Shown here piece after piece: positions 21,814 through 34,134 of a stretch of 64,000 bases of DNA. The notes beneath the pieces were generated by a model. It searched no databases. It was not told the DNA's origin and worked only from the letters and a program-made list of their open reading frames with translations. The stretch's first letter is position 1. Each line of letters starts with the position of its first letter. The translations under genes and the position numbers were made by a program. The stretch comes from Platanthera guangdongensis (Eukaryota > Streptophyta > Magnoliopsida > Asparagales > Orchidaceae): NCBI GenBank assembly GCA_039583875.1, contig CM077167.1, positions 151,607,010 to 151,671,009 of the forward strand, written 5' to 3'.

Positions 21814-23028
21814 ATGGCAAAAAGAAGCGCTCGCACCACTGAAGGGCCCGCCCATGGCAGACAAGTCGAGCTCGCATGCTCCCACTCTTTAGTGGACGTG
21901 CCACTGACAGCTAAAGCTGCTTTCGCCCCCGTCACCGCCTTGGAGAGGCATGTTCGCCAGATGGAAGAGCAACAAATTTAAATGCTCACCCTGCACCGAA
22001 ACATAGGAGCACCTCCTGCTCCCCCGCTGCCACCGAAACCAGCTAACCCACCACCACATCCAAATCAACGTAGGGACCATGAAGTTCCTTCAAGGCAGGA
22101 AGGAACTGAAAAATATTCCGAGGCCCCCAGTTCCACTCACCAAGCCCAGAGATGGGTAAGGGAGGACCACCTAAATCACAACTCTGTCAATGATGCCCGC
22201 CTTCCTCCGCTTGAAAGATTTACTCGGGAGGAGATTCGAGAGGTCCTCGCTGAATAGTATCGCCAAGTCGGAAGAAGAGATGTTCACGCCCGTTGACCAC
22301 TCTGCCAAGGGTCCCCTTTGGCACCACCAATTCTTGACCATCCAATCTCGTATGGATTCAAGCTCCCGAACATTGAGACGTTCGACGGGACGGACGATCC
22401 GCTAGAACATGTTAACCACTTCACCACCATTATCAGAATCTACAATGCACCGGATCAGTTGCTCTGTCAGGTGTTTCCAGCCACTCTCAAAGGCCAGGCC
22501 CGAACATGGTTCCATTCATTAAGGGTCGGAACCATCCCCAATTTCACGGAGCTGACAAGGCAATTTGTTGACCAATTCATCACCAATCGCATGATCGTCC
22601 GCAACCCCTCCCACTTGTCCGGGATCTGCCAAAATGAGGGAGAAACCCTGAAGGACTTCTTCCTCCATTTTACTGTAGAAGCCCGTCAAATTCCAGGAGT
22701 TGACCTTGAGTTGTTGCAGGGGGTATTCCTTGGAGGCCTCTGGCCTATCGACTTCTACTCAGCACTCATGAGGGAGACTATCCCCAGTTATCCTGACCTC
22801 GTGCATCGGGTAGAGGCCCAGATCACTGCTGACGAATCTATTAAAGCCCATCGCCAAAAATTCGAGGGCGCACAGAAACGGAGGAGAGAGAAGGAGCTAG
22901 CCCCTCAGCGCCAAGAGGGAAGATACCAAGAAGGGTGCCGGGGCGGGCAGTGCCGACGAGACCATCAAATAGATCAACCACCCAGGGATTATACTCCCCG
23001 CAACACCACGCGCACTAATGTGCTCTAA
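21814..23028 (+). pseudogene. Tat-2 gag
   Basis: ATG 21814 (MAKRSARTTEGP) is the first ATG suited to gag after the primer site. In-frame stops lie at 21979 and 22255, with a frame change near 22310. The capsid domain (22318-22860) is well kept: PNIETFDGTDDPLEHVNHF, LKGQARTWFHSL, FTELTRQFVDQF, then KDFFLHFTVEA. A basic tail (RRREKELAPQRQ) follows and stops at 23026. The domain order and length are as in Tat gag, and the three stops make it inactive. Confidence 0.88.
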
Positions 23029-23907
23029 GCCATCCAAAATAAGCCAACACTACATCGACCCAGGCAACCAGCCCATAACCCCAGAAATGATCAGTCCAAG
23101 TATTGTGAGTTCCATCTAACTACATGACATACCACCGAGGACTGTGCCCGCCTGAAGGAAGAAATCGAGCTCCTTGTCCTTCTAGGACTTCTCTGAAGGT
23201 TTTTGCAGGGACGCATACAGGACCAGCAAGTCCCGCCTGGGCCACCCAGAGATCAGCAGAACGTCCCGCCGGGAGGGGTGGGTGGCAGGCAGATGGTTGG
23301 AAATGTCGAAACCATTGCCAGATCACCCATCCTTTCGGCTCAAATCCTCTCAATAGGCGCGCAACGAGGCTTCCATGAAGACAAAAAGTACAGACAAGAC
23401 ACCACCATAACCTTCAGAGATGAAGACCTCGCCGGACTTCGAACACCTCACCAAAATCCTCTCGTAATCAGCATCGGGGTCGGAGATCCAGGCTATAATG
23501 TCAAGAGAATCCTTGTCGACAACGAAAGCTCAGTCGACGTGCTATTCTACTCCACCCTTCAGAGCATGAAGATCTCCATACAACATCTGATGTCGGCGGA
23601 CGGGCCGGTGTATGGCTTCGACAACCATCCAGTCCAGGTACTGGGCATGATTACCCTCCTGGTTACCATTGGGGAATTTCCAAGGCAAGTGACACAAGAA
23701 GTCTAGTTCGTCATGGTAGATTCAAGCTCAGCCTACAACACCATTTCCGTGAGGCCCATCAAGTCCATCTTCAAGGCTATCCCCTCGATTCCTCACCTAG
23801 CCATGAAGTTCCCCACTCCGGTAAGAGTCGGAGTCATGCGTAGCAATCAGGAGGCTGCAGAAATTGCTATTCCAAGCAGGAGCAACCAACCAAGGCCACC
23901 ATATTAA
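23029..23907 (+). pseudogene. Tat-2 zinc knuckle and aspartic protease
   Basis: Still in the gag frame, a degenerate zinc knuckle (YCEFHLTT, then HTTEDCARLKEEI) at 23100-23170 is interrupted by stops. Protease follows at 23395-23706 with ILVDNESSVDVLF in place of the usual VDNGSS: the conserved Gly is Glu, which should damage the active-site loop. After a TAG at 23704 the frame continues with MVDSSSAYNTISVRP, the second protease motif. This enzyme would cut the polyprotein in the virus-like particle. Confidence 0.85.
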
Positions 23908-23933
23908 ACATCAACGACTTCGATCTACGCGAC

Positions 23934-25426
23934 ATGGCGATATTGCAACAGGGGATGCCTATGGAGGGGATAATTGAAGTCCCCCTTTCTCCAACAGACC
24001 CGGCTTGCACCGTCCTGCTCGGGTCACTCTTCCCACAAAAAGAGAAAGAGGAATTGACAGCCTCTCTCCAAAAGAACAAGGATATCTTTGTCTGGGCTCC
24101 AGAAGATATGCCTGGCATAGATCCTCGCATCATTCAGCACACTCTCAACATCAACCCGGCAAGCAAACCTGTCATCCAGAAAAAGAGAAACTTTGCTCCA
24201 GAACGTCTCTAGGTAATTGAAAAAGAAGTAGAGAAGCTCCTCAACGCCCAGTTCATCCGAGAAGTGAAATACCCTACCTGGGTAGCTAATATTGTCCTAG
24301 TAAAGAAGTATTCAGGAAAGTGGAGGATGTGCGTGGATTACACCAACCTCAATAGATCTTTCCCCAAAGACAGCTTTTCGCTCCCTATAATTGATTAGTT
24401 TGTTGATTCGACCGCTGGGCACCAACTCCTCAGCTTCAAGGATGAACACTCCGGGTACAACCAGATTCGAATGAATCCTACGGACGAGGAGCATACCACC
24501 TTCCGAACTAATAAAGGGGTTTACTGTTATAGAGTAATGCCCTTTGGCCTCAAGAACGCAGGAGCTACCTATCAACAACTCATGAACAAGGCATTTAAAG
24601 ACCTTATCGACAAGATGATGGAGGTATATGTGGACGATAGACTGGTTAATAGCATCCATCAGGAAGGTCACTTGGAAGATCTCAAAAAGTGTTTTAAGAT
24701 TCTTCGACAGTACAACATGATGCTTAACCCCACTACGTGTGCCTTCAAAGTAACGTCAAGGAAATTCCTGGGGTTCATGGTAACCCAGCAGGGGATAGAG
24801 GCCAACCCCAAGAAGATTAAGGCCCTGGAAGACATGTCACCGCCTCGATCCCTTAAAGAAGTGTAACGATTGAATGGGAGAATCACAGCGCCCTCTCGAT
24901 TCTTGGCACGGACCGGGGATAAATACCTTCGCTTCTTCAAGATTCTCTAGGGAGCCAGAACCACAGGTTTCCAGTGGACAGACAAATGTCAATCGGCGTT
25001 CGAGTCACTGAAATAGTACCTGGCGTCCCCTCCACTTCTATCAAAGAAGGCCCCAGCGGAGATTCTTTTTATGTACATCGCTATCACACCGGCCATGCTA
25101 AGCTCTGTGTTGGTAAAGGATGAAGGAGGGATTCAACGCCCCATCTACTTCCTTAGTAGGATCCTTTCGGAAACTGAAACCAGGTATCCGGTCGCGGATA
25201 AGACAGCTCTGGCCCTGATTTCTCAGTAAGGAAACTTCGTCCCTACTTCCAGGCCCACACCATCAAAGTATTGACCGAGCTACCTCTCCGTGCTATTCTT
25301 CAAAAGCCTGAGGCTTCTGGCAGGCTGGTTAAGTGAGAGGTTAAGCTAGGTGAGTTTGACATCCACTTCCTGCCACGCCCCGTCATTAAATCTCAGGTCT
25401 TAGCAGACTTCATCGTTGAAAAAACC
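23934..25426 (+). pseudogene. Tat-2 reverse transcriptase and first RNase H
   Basis: The frame holds IFVWAPEDMPGIDPR at 24090, WRMCVDYTNLNRSFPKD, KDEHSGYNQIRMNPTDEEHT, VMPFGLKNAGATYQQLMNK, and the catalytic MEVYVDD at about 24625. The thumb segment FLGFMVTQQGIEANPKK follows. The connection and RNase H (RPIYFLSRILSETETRYP at about 25140) are truncated by a frameshift near 25230. In-frame stops at 24210, 24397, 24865, 24949 and 25014 kill the gene. It would copy RNA into DNA. Confidence 0.9.
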
Positions 25427-26137
25427 TTGCCAACAGAGCCAGGAGTCGCACCAAAAGAGCCAGCAAAAGGGTGGACTATGTATGTTGACGGAGCTTCCGG
25501 AATAGAAGGAGCCGAAGCCGGGCTGCTTATCATAAGCCCAGAGCTCGTCACATTAGAGTACGGACTCCGGCTGAAGTTTCCTGCCACTAATAACACAGTA
25601 GAATATGAAGCTTTCATTGCAGGACTCAGGCTCGCCATCGACTGTCACTTCAAGAAGTTAACAATCTACTCCGACTCGCAGCTCGTCGTCTCACAAGTGG
25701 AAGGAGATTTTGAGGCAAAGAGTGAGCAGCTTGTCCAGTACCTCCAACTTGCGTAATCTCTCCTACTTCGGATACCGCAAGCCCGAATTCTCAACATCCC
25801 TAGCGAACAGAACAGCCGAGTGGATGCCCTGTCAAAGCTGGCCACATCTCCCTCTCGCTATCAGTCAAGAAGACATCGGTTTGAAGAAATTGTCTTTCCC
25901 ACCATCCAGGGGTCGTGGGAAGTGGTGGATATCGAAGAATCCAAGGAGTCATGGATCACTCCATTAGTAGACTACTTAGAGAGCCAGCAGCTGCCTGAGG
26001 ACCAGAAGGAGGACCGAAGCCTCAGGATGAGGGCGGTCACCTTCACACTGATTGGTGGAGAACTGTATAAACATTCCTTCGTGTGGCCCTACCTGAAGTG
26101 TTTGATAGAAACTGACACTGAGTATACCCTCCGCTAG
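25427..26137 (+). pseudogene. Tat-2 archaeal-type RNase H and linker
   Basis: The motifs WTMYVDGASG (first Asp), ATNNTVEYEAFIAGL (Glu) and IYSDSQLVVSQVEGDFEA (Asp) are those of the extra RNase H that Tat elements carry besides the usual one. The C-terminal NSRVDALSKLA-like text is frameshifted at about 25755. The linker VFPTIQGSWEVVDIEE, then WITPLVDYLESQQLP, leads into integrase. This makes Tat-2, like Tat-1, a dual-RNase H element. Confidence 0.87.
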
Positions 26138-26791
26138 GTTCATGGAGGAGTCTGTAGAGAGCATTTGGCCGGAAAGGACTTGGCTCAAAAAATCCTACGC
26201 CAAGGTTTTTACTGGCCAACCATGAAAAAGGACGCAACAGACTTTGTGCAGAAGTGCAAAAGTTTCCAGCTATACGCCAACATCCCCCTGTAACCTCCCG
26301 TTGCCCTTCACATGTTGCAAGGAGCTTGGTCATTCGCTCAGTGGGGGATAGACCTCCTCGGACCTTTACCACAAGCCTCGGGACAGAGGAAATTCATCAT
26401 CATGGCCATCGACTACTTCGCCAAGTGGGTAGAGGCGGAGCCTCTCGCCAAGATTACTGAGGAGAATGTGAAGCAATTCGTTTGGAAGAACATCATCTGC
26501 CGCTTCGGCATACCAGCAGTTATCATCACCGACAATGGCACTCAGTTTACGGGAAAATCTTTTACCAAGCTGTGCGAGGACTTAAAGATCGAGTTGAGGC
26601 ATACGGCTGTGTCGCACCCCCAATACAATGGGTAGGTCGAGGTGACCGACCAAACCATTCTGAAGGGACTAAATGCGTGACTTGAAGATGTTGGGGGCAG
26701 TGGGACGACGCACTCCCCAATGTGCTATGGGCATACCGGACAATAGAGAGGACCCCCACAGGAGAAACATCGTACAATCTCTGTTACGGTA
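26138..26791 (+). pseudogene. Tat-2 integrase, zinc-binding and catalytic part
   Basis: The H-H-C-C zinc-binding region has VHGGVCREHLAG, then QKCKSFQLYA, where one cysteine is lost. The catalytic core has WGIDLLGPLPQA (first Asp), VIITDNGTQF (second Asp) and a degraded SHPQYNG with a stop where the glutamate-bearing helix begins. The coding text runs to CYG at 26790, where Tekay is inserted, and continues at 36164. The motif order is the Tat order. Confidence 0.88.
26787..26791 (+). other. target site duplication of Tekay, left copy
   Basis: CGGTA directly before TGTAACACC. The identical CGGTA is at 36164-36168. Removing the element and one copy restores the integrase frame (CYG then TEAIIPIDIG). 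Confidence 0.93.
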
Positions 26792-29242
26792 TGTAACACC
26801 CCCTATCCGTCACATAGCATATAGCAGTAGGTCCGGCAGGGGCCCGACGCCATATACCACAGACAAACCGGGTGGTTACTCAATGGAAACCATCCAACCA
26901 ATCCAACGTCCTACACAGAGTCATTCTAGCGGAAGCAATTAAAAGTCACATTAATAAAGAACCAAACAATAACATGAATGTCCACTAAGTAAGCCACGGA
27001 ATGAACGTATAAATACACAAGTACTGGCCTTATGGCCTTACAATTGTTTTCCTCAAATTACATATTTTCCAAACCACGGCACGTAGGTCGGTCATACATG
27101 AATAAAACAGGTAAACACTCCAATTATGCCTTCGAGGGCCGGCTCAGCAATTTGGGCTTTGGCCCACTATTTACCGCTCGGCTCCGTAGCACGTGTAAGC
27201 ACAATCCACCGCAACGGTGGCAAACCAAGGCAACGGTCAGCAATGCTGACCAAATTATAACGATCCCGCCACCAAACTCGAGGCGGCGATGCTCCTTCCC
27301 TGCACTTTATTAGCATAATCAAGCAGTAATGTAACAACAGTACAACACAGGCGTAGACACGCACGACCACATACCCCGTGCACTCAGGGCACATTCTTGT
27401 TGAACCGGTCAATGTCACGTAAATTTAAGCCATAGATACCCCGGTCTCACCACCGCCACTTTGACGGCCAAACAATGAGCATTTTGTCTTCCCGGCATGG
27501 GTCACGTCAATTTAAGCCATAGACTGCCGAAGACCCTCATCTATGCCAACAGCTCCAACCGAACGACATAGAACGGCAACGGTTCCGTCTAACCCGTGCT
27601 CAAATCGCAACGACAATTTAAGCCATATGTGCGGGTCAAACTTCTCCCGAGTCCCGTTTCCGTCACACACTTCACATAACCCGGTTATGTTCAAGTTGGC
27701 TCCCAGGCCACCAAGTTCGCAGAATCACAAATCTGCCCAGTTTTTCAGGTGCACCTTGTAGTTAATCCCCAAGGCTCCCTGTTGCAATCTACCCTGTAGA
27801 AAACCCAAAAAACAAACATTCGCACGTAGTCTTCTCCGGCCATTTATGCAATGCAACATCACCGATCCAGACCAACTGTTCCGGGTAGGCTTCACACATC
27901 ATGCCTATATCTGTTCTCGATTACGGACTCTACATGTACACAACGGGGACTGTTCATGTCTACCCGAAGGAACGCCTCAACTCACCGCAAACTCGTGAGA
28001 GCGGGCTTTCTATGAGAGGGAAAAGAAGAGCTTCACATGCTCAAGTAGAGAATCATTACCCTAGCATTCTTCCTTGGCGCCATGGAAAAGTATGCGGATG
28101 AAAAGCACCGCCCTCTCCTTGCCTCTGTAGATCCGAAGTTGGTTCGCAATTTGGAGCTCCGTAGCTCCGCCGGTGACCAGATCTAGACTTCTTCTTCCTC
28201 GTTGCTCTCCCCTCTCTCTAGAACTTAGACAGAGAACCAGCGAACAGAAGATGACGGTTTTGAAACCCTACACTCGGGTATATCCCAATAGAAATAACCT
28301 CCAGCCGTCGGATTCTAACATAAAGAAATGTACGACTACGATCCGGGTCTGACCTAGAAAAATTTGGCCGAGCACCGCACGGTTCACAAATCGGAGCAGA
28401 ACACGCCCACGACAAACTCAAACTGTGTCAGGACATTTAGTCGAGACCCTATCAAGTCCCCTGTGTCGACACTCTGTGTCGACACTCTGTGTCGACACAT
28501 CACAACCTGTGTCGACACCCTGTGTCGACACCCTGTGTCGACACCCTGTGTCGAAACCCTGTGTCGACACCCTGTGTCGACACCCTGTGTCGACACCCTG
28601 TGTCCACACCCTATGTCGACACCCTGTATCGACACCCTGTGTCCACACCCTGTGTCGACACAGAGCAGCCTGGCTTTATCGACACAGCACAGCCTGGCTT
28701 TGTCGACACAGCAGGCCCTGTGTCGACACAGCAGGACCCTGTGTCGACACAGCAGGGCCCTGTGTCGACACAGCGGGTGTGTCGACACAGCGGGCCCTGT
28801 GTCGACACAGCGGGCCCTGTGTCGACACAGCGGGCCCTGTGTCGACACAGCGGGCCCTGTGTCGACACAGCGGGCCCTGTGTCGACACAGCGGGCCCTGT
28901 GTCGACACAGCGGGCCCTGTGTCGACACAGCGGGCCCTGTGTCGACACAGCGGGCCCTGTGTCGACACAGCGGGCCCTGTGTCGACACAGCGGGCCCTGT
29001 GTCGACACAGCGGGCCCTGTGTCGACACAGCGGGCCCTGTGTCGACACAGCGGGCCCTGTGTCGACACAGCGGGCCCTGTGTCGACACAGCGGGCCCTGT
29101 GTCGACATGTGTCACAACATGCCACAACTCGCCAAGGACATGACCTATGACACGCCCGTGTCCCAGGCCGTGTGACCCCTGCCTAATTCCAAACATGGCT
29201 CAAAATGCCTCCCGTCCCTCTTTTGAGTTTCGGGGCGTTACA
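26792..29242 (-). repeat. 3' LTR of Tekay (2451 bp), carrying an expanded array
   Basis: TGTAACACC to GGGGCGTTACA on the plus strand. It matches the 5' LTR along its length but is about 420 bases longer, almost all from a GTGTCGACAC-based tandem expansion at 28448-29107. Confidence 0.92.
28448..29107. repeat. GTGTCGACAC tandem array, with 16 perfect 20-bp units
   Basis: The left part (about 28460-28665) is built of 13-bp units CTGTGTCGACACC and variants. The middle holds longer mixed units. From 28781 to 29100 there are 16 identical copies of GTCGACACAGCGGGCCCTGT. Every unit contains the palindrome TGTCGACA. The array leaves long open frames on both strands, which are by-products of the repeat and not genes. 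Confidence 0.95.
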
Positions 29243-29256
29243 ACTCTCCCCCTCTT
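29243..29256 (-). other. polypurine tract of Tekay
   Basis: On the minus strand AAGAGGGGGAGAGT touches the 3' LTR and overlaps the last bases of pol. Confidence 0.85.
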
Positions 29257-32200
29257 AAAAGAATTTCGTCCATGAAATTACATAAAGGAAAGATAACCAT
29301 AAAACGTAAACGGTACCTGAGCAAAACAACTCCGGGTACTCCTCAAGCATAGTCTGCTCTCTCTCCCAAGAGAGCTCCTCCCGACCGCAATTGTCCCAAC
29401 GGACCTTGACCATCTGGATCTCTTTATTGCGTAGCCGCGTGACTTTCGAGTCCTCAATACGTACGGGCTTGACCTTCGTCGTCAACCCACTATTGACCGG
29501 CACTTGATCGACTGTGATCACTTGCGTAGGCTCTTGCCCCGCCTTCCGTAGCACCGATATATAGAATACATCATGTAGACCACTAAGCTCCACTGACAGC
29601 TTCAAACGGTATGCTTCTTCACCAATCTGCTCTAGAACCTCAAACGGTCTTAGGTACCTCGTGCTTAGCTTCTTCAAGCACCGCACCCGCGAGACACCCT
29701 TGAACGGCTTGATCTTCAAGTACACCCAATCGCCAACAGCGAACTCCACTTTCCTGTGCTTGGCATTATAGTACTTAGCCTGGCTATCCTGAGCGATTAG
29801 CAACCTCTCCCGAATGGTTCTCACCGAAGAAGTAGCATCCTCCACCTCTAGACGCTTGTATAACTTTGACTCGCCCGTTTCCAACCAAGACAATGGCGTG
29901 CGACATCTTCTACCATAAAGGGCCTCGAAGGGCGCCATTTGTATGCTTGCCTAGTAGCTATTGTTGTACGCGAATTCCACCAAGTATAGGTGGTCTTCCC
30001 ATTGATTTCCAAAGTCCAGGACACACATGCGAAGCATGTCTTCCATTATCCTATTAACCCTCACGGTCTGACCATCCGTCTGCGGATGAAAGGCTGTGCT
30101 AAAACTCAGCTTTGTTCCCAACATCTGCTACACCAGCCTCCAATCATTGGACGTGAACCACCCATCTCGGTCACTCATGATGCTGCGGGGAACACCATGA
30201 AGCCGCACAATATTATCCACATACAGCTTTGCCAGTTTCTCAACCAGATCATCCTTCCTATGCGGAATGAAATGCGACACCTTCGTTAGATGATCTACGA
30301 CCACCCAAATGGCATTGTTCCCCTTTTGTGACGTTGTCAACCCGTGCACAAAGTCCATAGTAATGTCGTCGAACTTCCACTCCGGAATAGGCAAGGATTT
30401 CAAGAATCCTCCTGGCTTTTGGCACTCCGTTTTCACCAATGCACAAGTTTGACACTTTGCCATGTAGAGCGCCACATCCTTTTTCAGTCCTGGCCACCAG
30501 AACAATTTCTTAACATCGCGGTACATCTTCGTACTCCCCGGGTGAATTGAGTACTTGGTATGATACGCCTCATACAATAATTCCACCCGCAAATTGCCCA
30601 CGTTTGGGACGCACAGACGACCGTCTTTCCAAAGTAATCCGTCCTCCACAACAAATTGGGAATTTGACCCATCCAGAGCCTCTATCATGAGTTGCTTCAT
30701 GTGGACATCCATATCCAAAGCCTGCCAAATCCGATCAGCTAGGTCATATTGGACTTCAGTCCAATTCAATAATACTTCAGCACTTGATTGCTTGTCTAGG
30801 CAAGAGATCTCTAACGCCTCTAACTCCCGAACCAACCGCTCATCATGGACCGATAGCCAATTGGCTTGAGCTGAGGCCCGACGACTCAATGCGTCCGCAA
30901 CCGCATTGCCTTTACCAGGCACGTGGTGGATCTTAAACGTATAGTCCCCCAGGAACTCCATCCATCTACGCTGCCGTAAGTTCAGATCTTTCTGATACAA
31001 TAAATATTTCAGGCTCTTGTGATCGGTGTAGATATCAATCTTCACACCGTACAAATAATGTCTCCATAGCTTTAAGGCAAAAATCACGGCCTCTAACTCA
31101 AAGTCATGGACCGTATAGTTCCTCTCGTACACCTTCAGCTGTCTCGAGCCATATGCTATAGCACTTCCATACTGTAATAACACACAATCCAAACCACTGC
31201 CTGAAGAATCGCTATAAATCTCAAAACCTTCGGTCCGACATGGCGAACTAAGAACTGCCGTCGTGGTCAACCGACACTTCAACACCTCAAAAGCTCGCGC
31301 GCACTCCAGCGTCCAAGCGAACTTCTTATCTTTCCTCGTCAAAGCAGTGAGAGGTAAAGCTATATGCGAGAAGTTCTCCACGAAGTGCCTATAATAGCCA
31401 GCAAGCCCTAGAAAGCTCTGGACTTCCGCTACTGTAGAAAGCTCAGGCCACTCTCGTATCGCAACAATCTTCGCCGGATCCACTGCAATACCCTCTCCAC
31501 TCACTATATGACCGAGGAATGCCACTGAGGACAACAAAAACTCGCATTTCGAGAACTTGGCGTACAATTGATTCCTCCTTAGCTTCTCCAAAACCAAATG
31601 AAGATGCTTGAAGTGATCTTCCTCACTCTGCGAGTACACAAAAATATCGTCGATGAAGACGATCACAAAATGGTCCAAGTACTCCCTGAACATCCGATTC
31701 ATCAAATCCATGAACACCGACGGCGCATTAGTCAGCCCAAACGGCATTACTGTAAATTCGTAATGCCCGTATCTTGTACTGAATGCTGTCTTAGGGATAT
31801 CACTCTCCCATATACTTAGTTGATAGTAACCAGACTTGAGATCCAACTTAGAGTACACCGTCGACCCGACCAAATGATCAAAAAGATCATCGATCCTTAG
31901 GATTGGGTACTTGTTCTTTTCATTAGCTTGTTTAACTCCCGATAATCAATACAAAGTCTCAATCTCCCGTCCTTCTTCTTTACAAAGAGGACCGGTGCGC
32001 TCCAAGGCGACGAACTTGGACGCACAAACCCTTGCTCCAACAGCTCTTGAAGTTGCACCTTCAGCTCCGCCATTTCCTTAGGCGCTAGCCGATACGGAGA
32101 TCGTTACATAGGCTTCGCACCTGGCACTAGCTCAAAAGTGAAATCTATCTCCCGTTGAGGTGGGGCTCCAGGAAGATCGTCGGGGAACACATCAGGGTAC

Positions 32201-32721
32201 TCAGCTACCACTGAAATACTATCCAACGTAGGCTTCGGCTTTGCAACCTCCACTAGTGTAAAGAACTGCTCTGCACCAGCACGAACCGCCTTCACCACCT
32301 GAAGAGCAGACATCAATGTCTTGCTTGACCCTTTCAAGCCCGTAAAAGTCGTCTCACGACTTGGTCCCAACTTGACTTCCTTGCGACCGCAATTAATATA
32401 GGATTCCTGCTCTGAGAGCCAGTCCATGCCAAATATAACGTCGAACTCCACCAGCGGTAGTAACAACGCTTGCAGATCGAACTCTTGATTCCCAATGCAA
32501 ATCTTAACACCTCAGATTTTATCTGCGTGCATCGAACACCCATTCAGTAACAACACATCCAACTTGTCCTTCGCCATCGAAGAAGGTACTCCGATGCGCG
32601 ATATGAATCCTTCGGACAAGAAGGAGTGTGAAGCTCCCGTATCAAAGAGTGCTCTCGTCGAAAACTCACAAATCAGAACAAATCCTAAACAAGCAGTGGT
32701 AAGGTAACATACGCATAACAA
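29255..32721 (-). pseudogene. Tekay pol: protease, reverse transcriptase, RNase H, integrase, chromodomain-like end
   Basis: Protease: ALFDTGASHSFLS at about 32650 and FDVIFGMDWLS at about 32440. Reverse transcriptase: [28 protein letters not shown] and catalytic [12 protein letters not shown] (31660). RNase [19 protein letters not shown] (Ala to Asp after GLG is atypical), then [10 protein letters not shown]. Integrase: [35 protein letters not shown], then after a stop at 30127 MAPFEALYGRRCRTPL and FAVGDWVYLKI. The end VKVRWDNCGREELSWE, then YPELF, is a chromodomain-like segment. A 581-codon open stretch (31873-30128) survives. Stops at about 32511, 32103, 30127 and 29939 and a frameshift near 31900 break the whole. 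Confidence 0.93.
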
Positions 32722-32750
32722 GTATTTAAAGAAATTTAACTTGCTACAAA

Positions 32751-33865
32751 TTAAACCGTACCTGTCACCACATCCGCTTGTTTGATTGCCTCCTGTTGGC
32801 CAAGATTATAAACCCTTGGTTGAGCCGGAGCATAATGGGATGCGGTTGACTCTACCGCCTTGCCCTTCTCTTCATAAGATACTCCCGGCTTCCTTTCGAA
32901 CTTGGGACGTCCGCTCCAGCAGTCACGGGGAAAGTGCCCTGACTTTCCACAAGTGAAACATGCACCCGGGGTCCGAGCCGTAGTCGCCCCAGAAGCACCA
33001 GAAGAAGGAGCTGGACCCGAAGTCCTAGCCTTCTTAAAGAACTTACGGTACCCCGACTTTGAGTTAGCCGACACCTTGAACTCGGACTTCTTATCACCCA
33101 AGCTTTTCTTCGCTTAAACATTCTTCATGTCCTTCTCCAAGGACCGGGCCGTGTTGACCAGGGTCAAGAAGCCTTGCGTCATCGGCTCCGAGAGTAGTAG
33201 CCTCAAGTCATCTCTCAGACCTTCGTAGAATCGATTTGTCATGCGCTCCTCATCCACGATGGTGGAGCTAGCGTACCGACCAAAACGAGTAAACACGTGG
33301 AGATACTCATCCATGCTACTCTCTCCTTCTACCAACCTCTGGAACTTATTCTCCAAAGCTATCCTCTGCGTCGAAGGGAGGTACCTAGCCAAGAACAGTC
33401 TCGAGAACTCTTCCATCGAAACGTTTGTAAGTTGTCTTCCTCTCAATAGATGCAACTCCAAACCCTCCCACCACAGCCTAGCGTCTCCATCCAGCAGGAA
33501 CGTAGCTATTGTGGTCGTCTGCCACTCCTCTGTCTCCTTCGCTGTCAAGACTCTCTTCACACAGGAGAGGCAGTCTTCAGCTTGAGATGGGGTTCCCAAC
33601 CCCGAGAATACTGGAGGATTAAATCTCATGACATGTTTGAGCTGTCTCTCGGTTTCCCTCCTCGGCACCAACGGTTCCACTACTACCTGCTCCACTCTTC
33701 TCGGCTCAACCTCTGGAAGACGTACTTGCTCTATTGCAGGAGCAGGCTGCTGTATTTGCCTTACAGGCTGCGCATTGATCATGCAAACCATTGCTTCGGC
33801 CACCAATCGTATGGTTTCAGCATATGGAGGTGTTGCAGGAGCATCATTTGGTGCACTAATAGCCT
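32751..33865 (-). pseudogene. Tekay gag
   Basis: The minus strand holds the capsid text FNPPVFSGLGTPSQAEDC, LDGDARLWWEGL, FSRLFLARYLPSTQR and MDEYLHVFTRFGRYA, and ends in the CCHC zinc knuckle CFTCGKSGHFPRDCW at about 32950. A TAG just before codon ALA at 33866 removes the authentic N-terminus, and a TAA at 33114 splits capsid from the zinc knuckle. Gag would form the particle and bind RNA. Confidence 0.9.
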
Positions 33866-34120
33866 AAGAAACTCGGTGTTCTGACGGCCCAGCACCGCTT
33901 CTAGTCACCTATAGTTATACAAAATACCGTTAAGCGACCAAACAAAATTGCAAACAGCAGTTATAAGAACACGCAGGTTCTTTAAACACATGTATTTTCA
34001 TTCCTAAGTGGACATTCATGGGTTCTTTTTCTGTTATAACGACGATGCACACACATGTGCTCACCACCCCTTAAAAAGAATTCGCCCACGAATTCATTTT
34101 AAGCTTGACCAAAACCAGTA

Positions 34121-34131
34121 GTCTGATACCA
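34121..34131 (-). other. primer binding site of Tekay (tRNA-Met)
   Basis: TGGTATCAGAC on the minus strand, three bases inside the 5' LTR end. Confidence 0.9.
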
Positions 34132-34134
34132 AAT

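Noticed and set aside
28448..29107. CRISPR-like look of regularly spaced palindromes
   Set aside because: The units are contiguous with no unique spacers, in a plant retrotransposon LTR; no cas genes.
28364..29196. Overlapping open frames of 228-270 codons on both strands
   Set aside because: They exist only because the GTGTCGACAC array is palindromic and lacks stops in every frame; the products are monotonous repeats without a domain.
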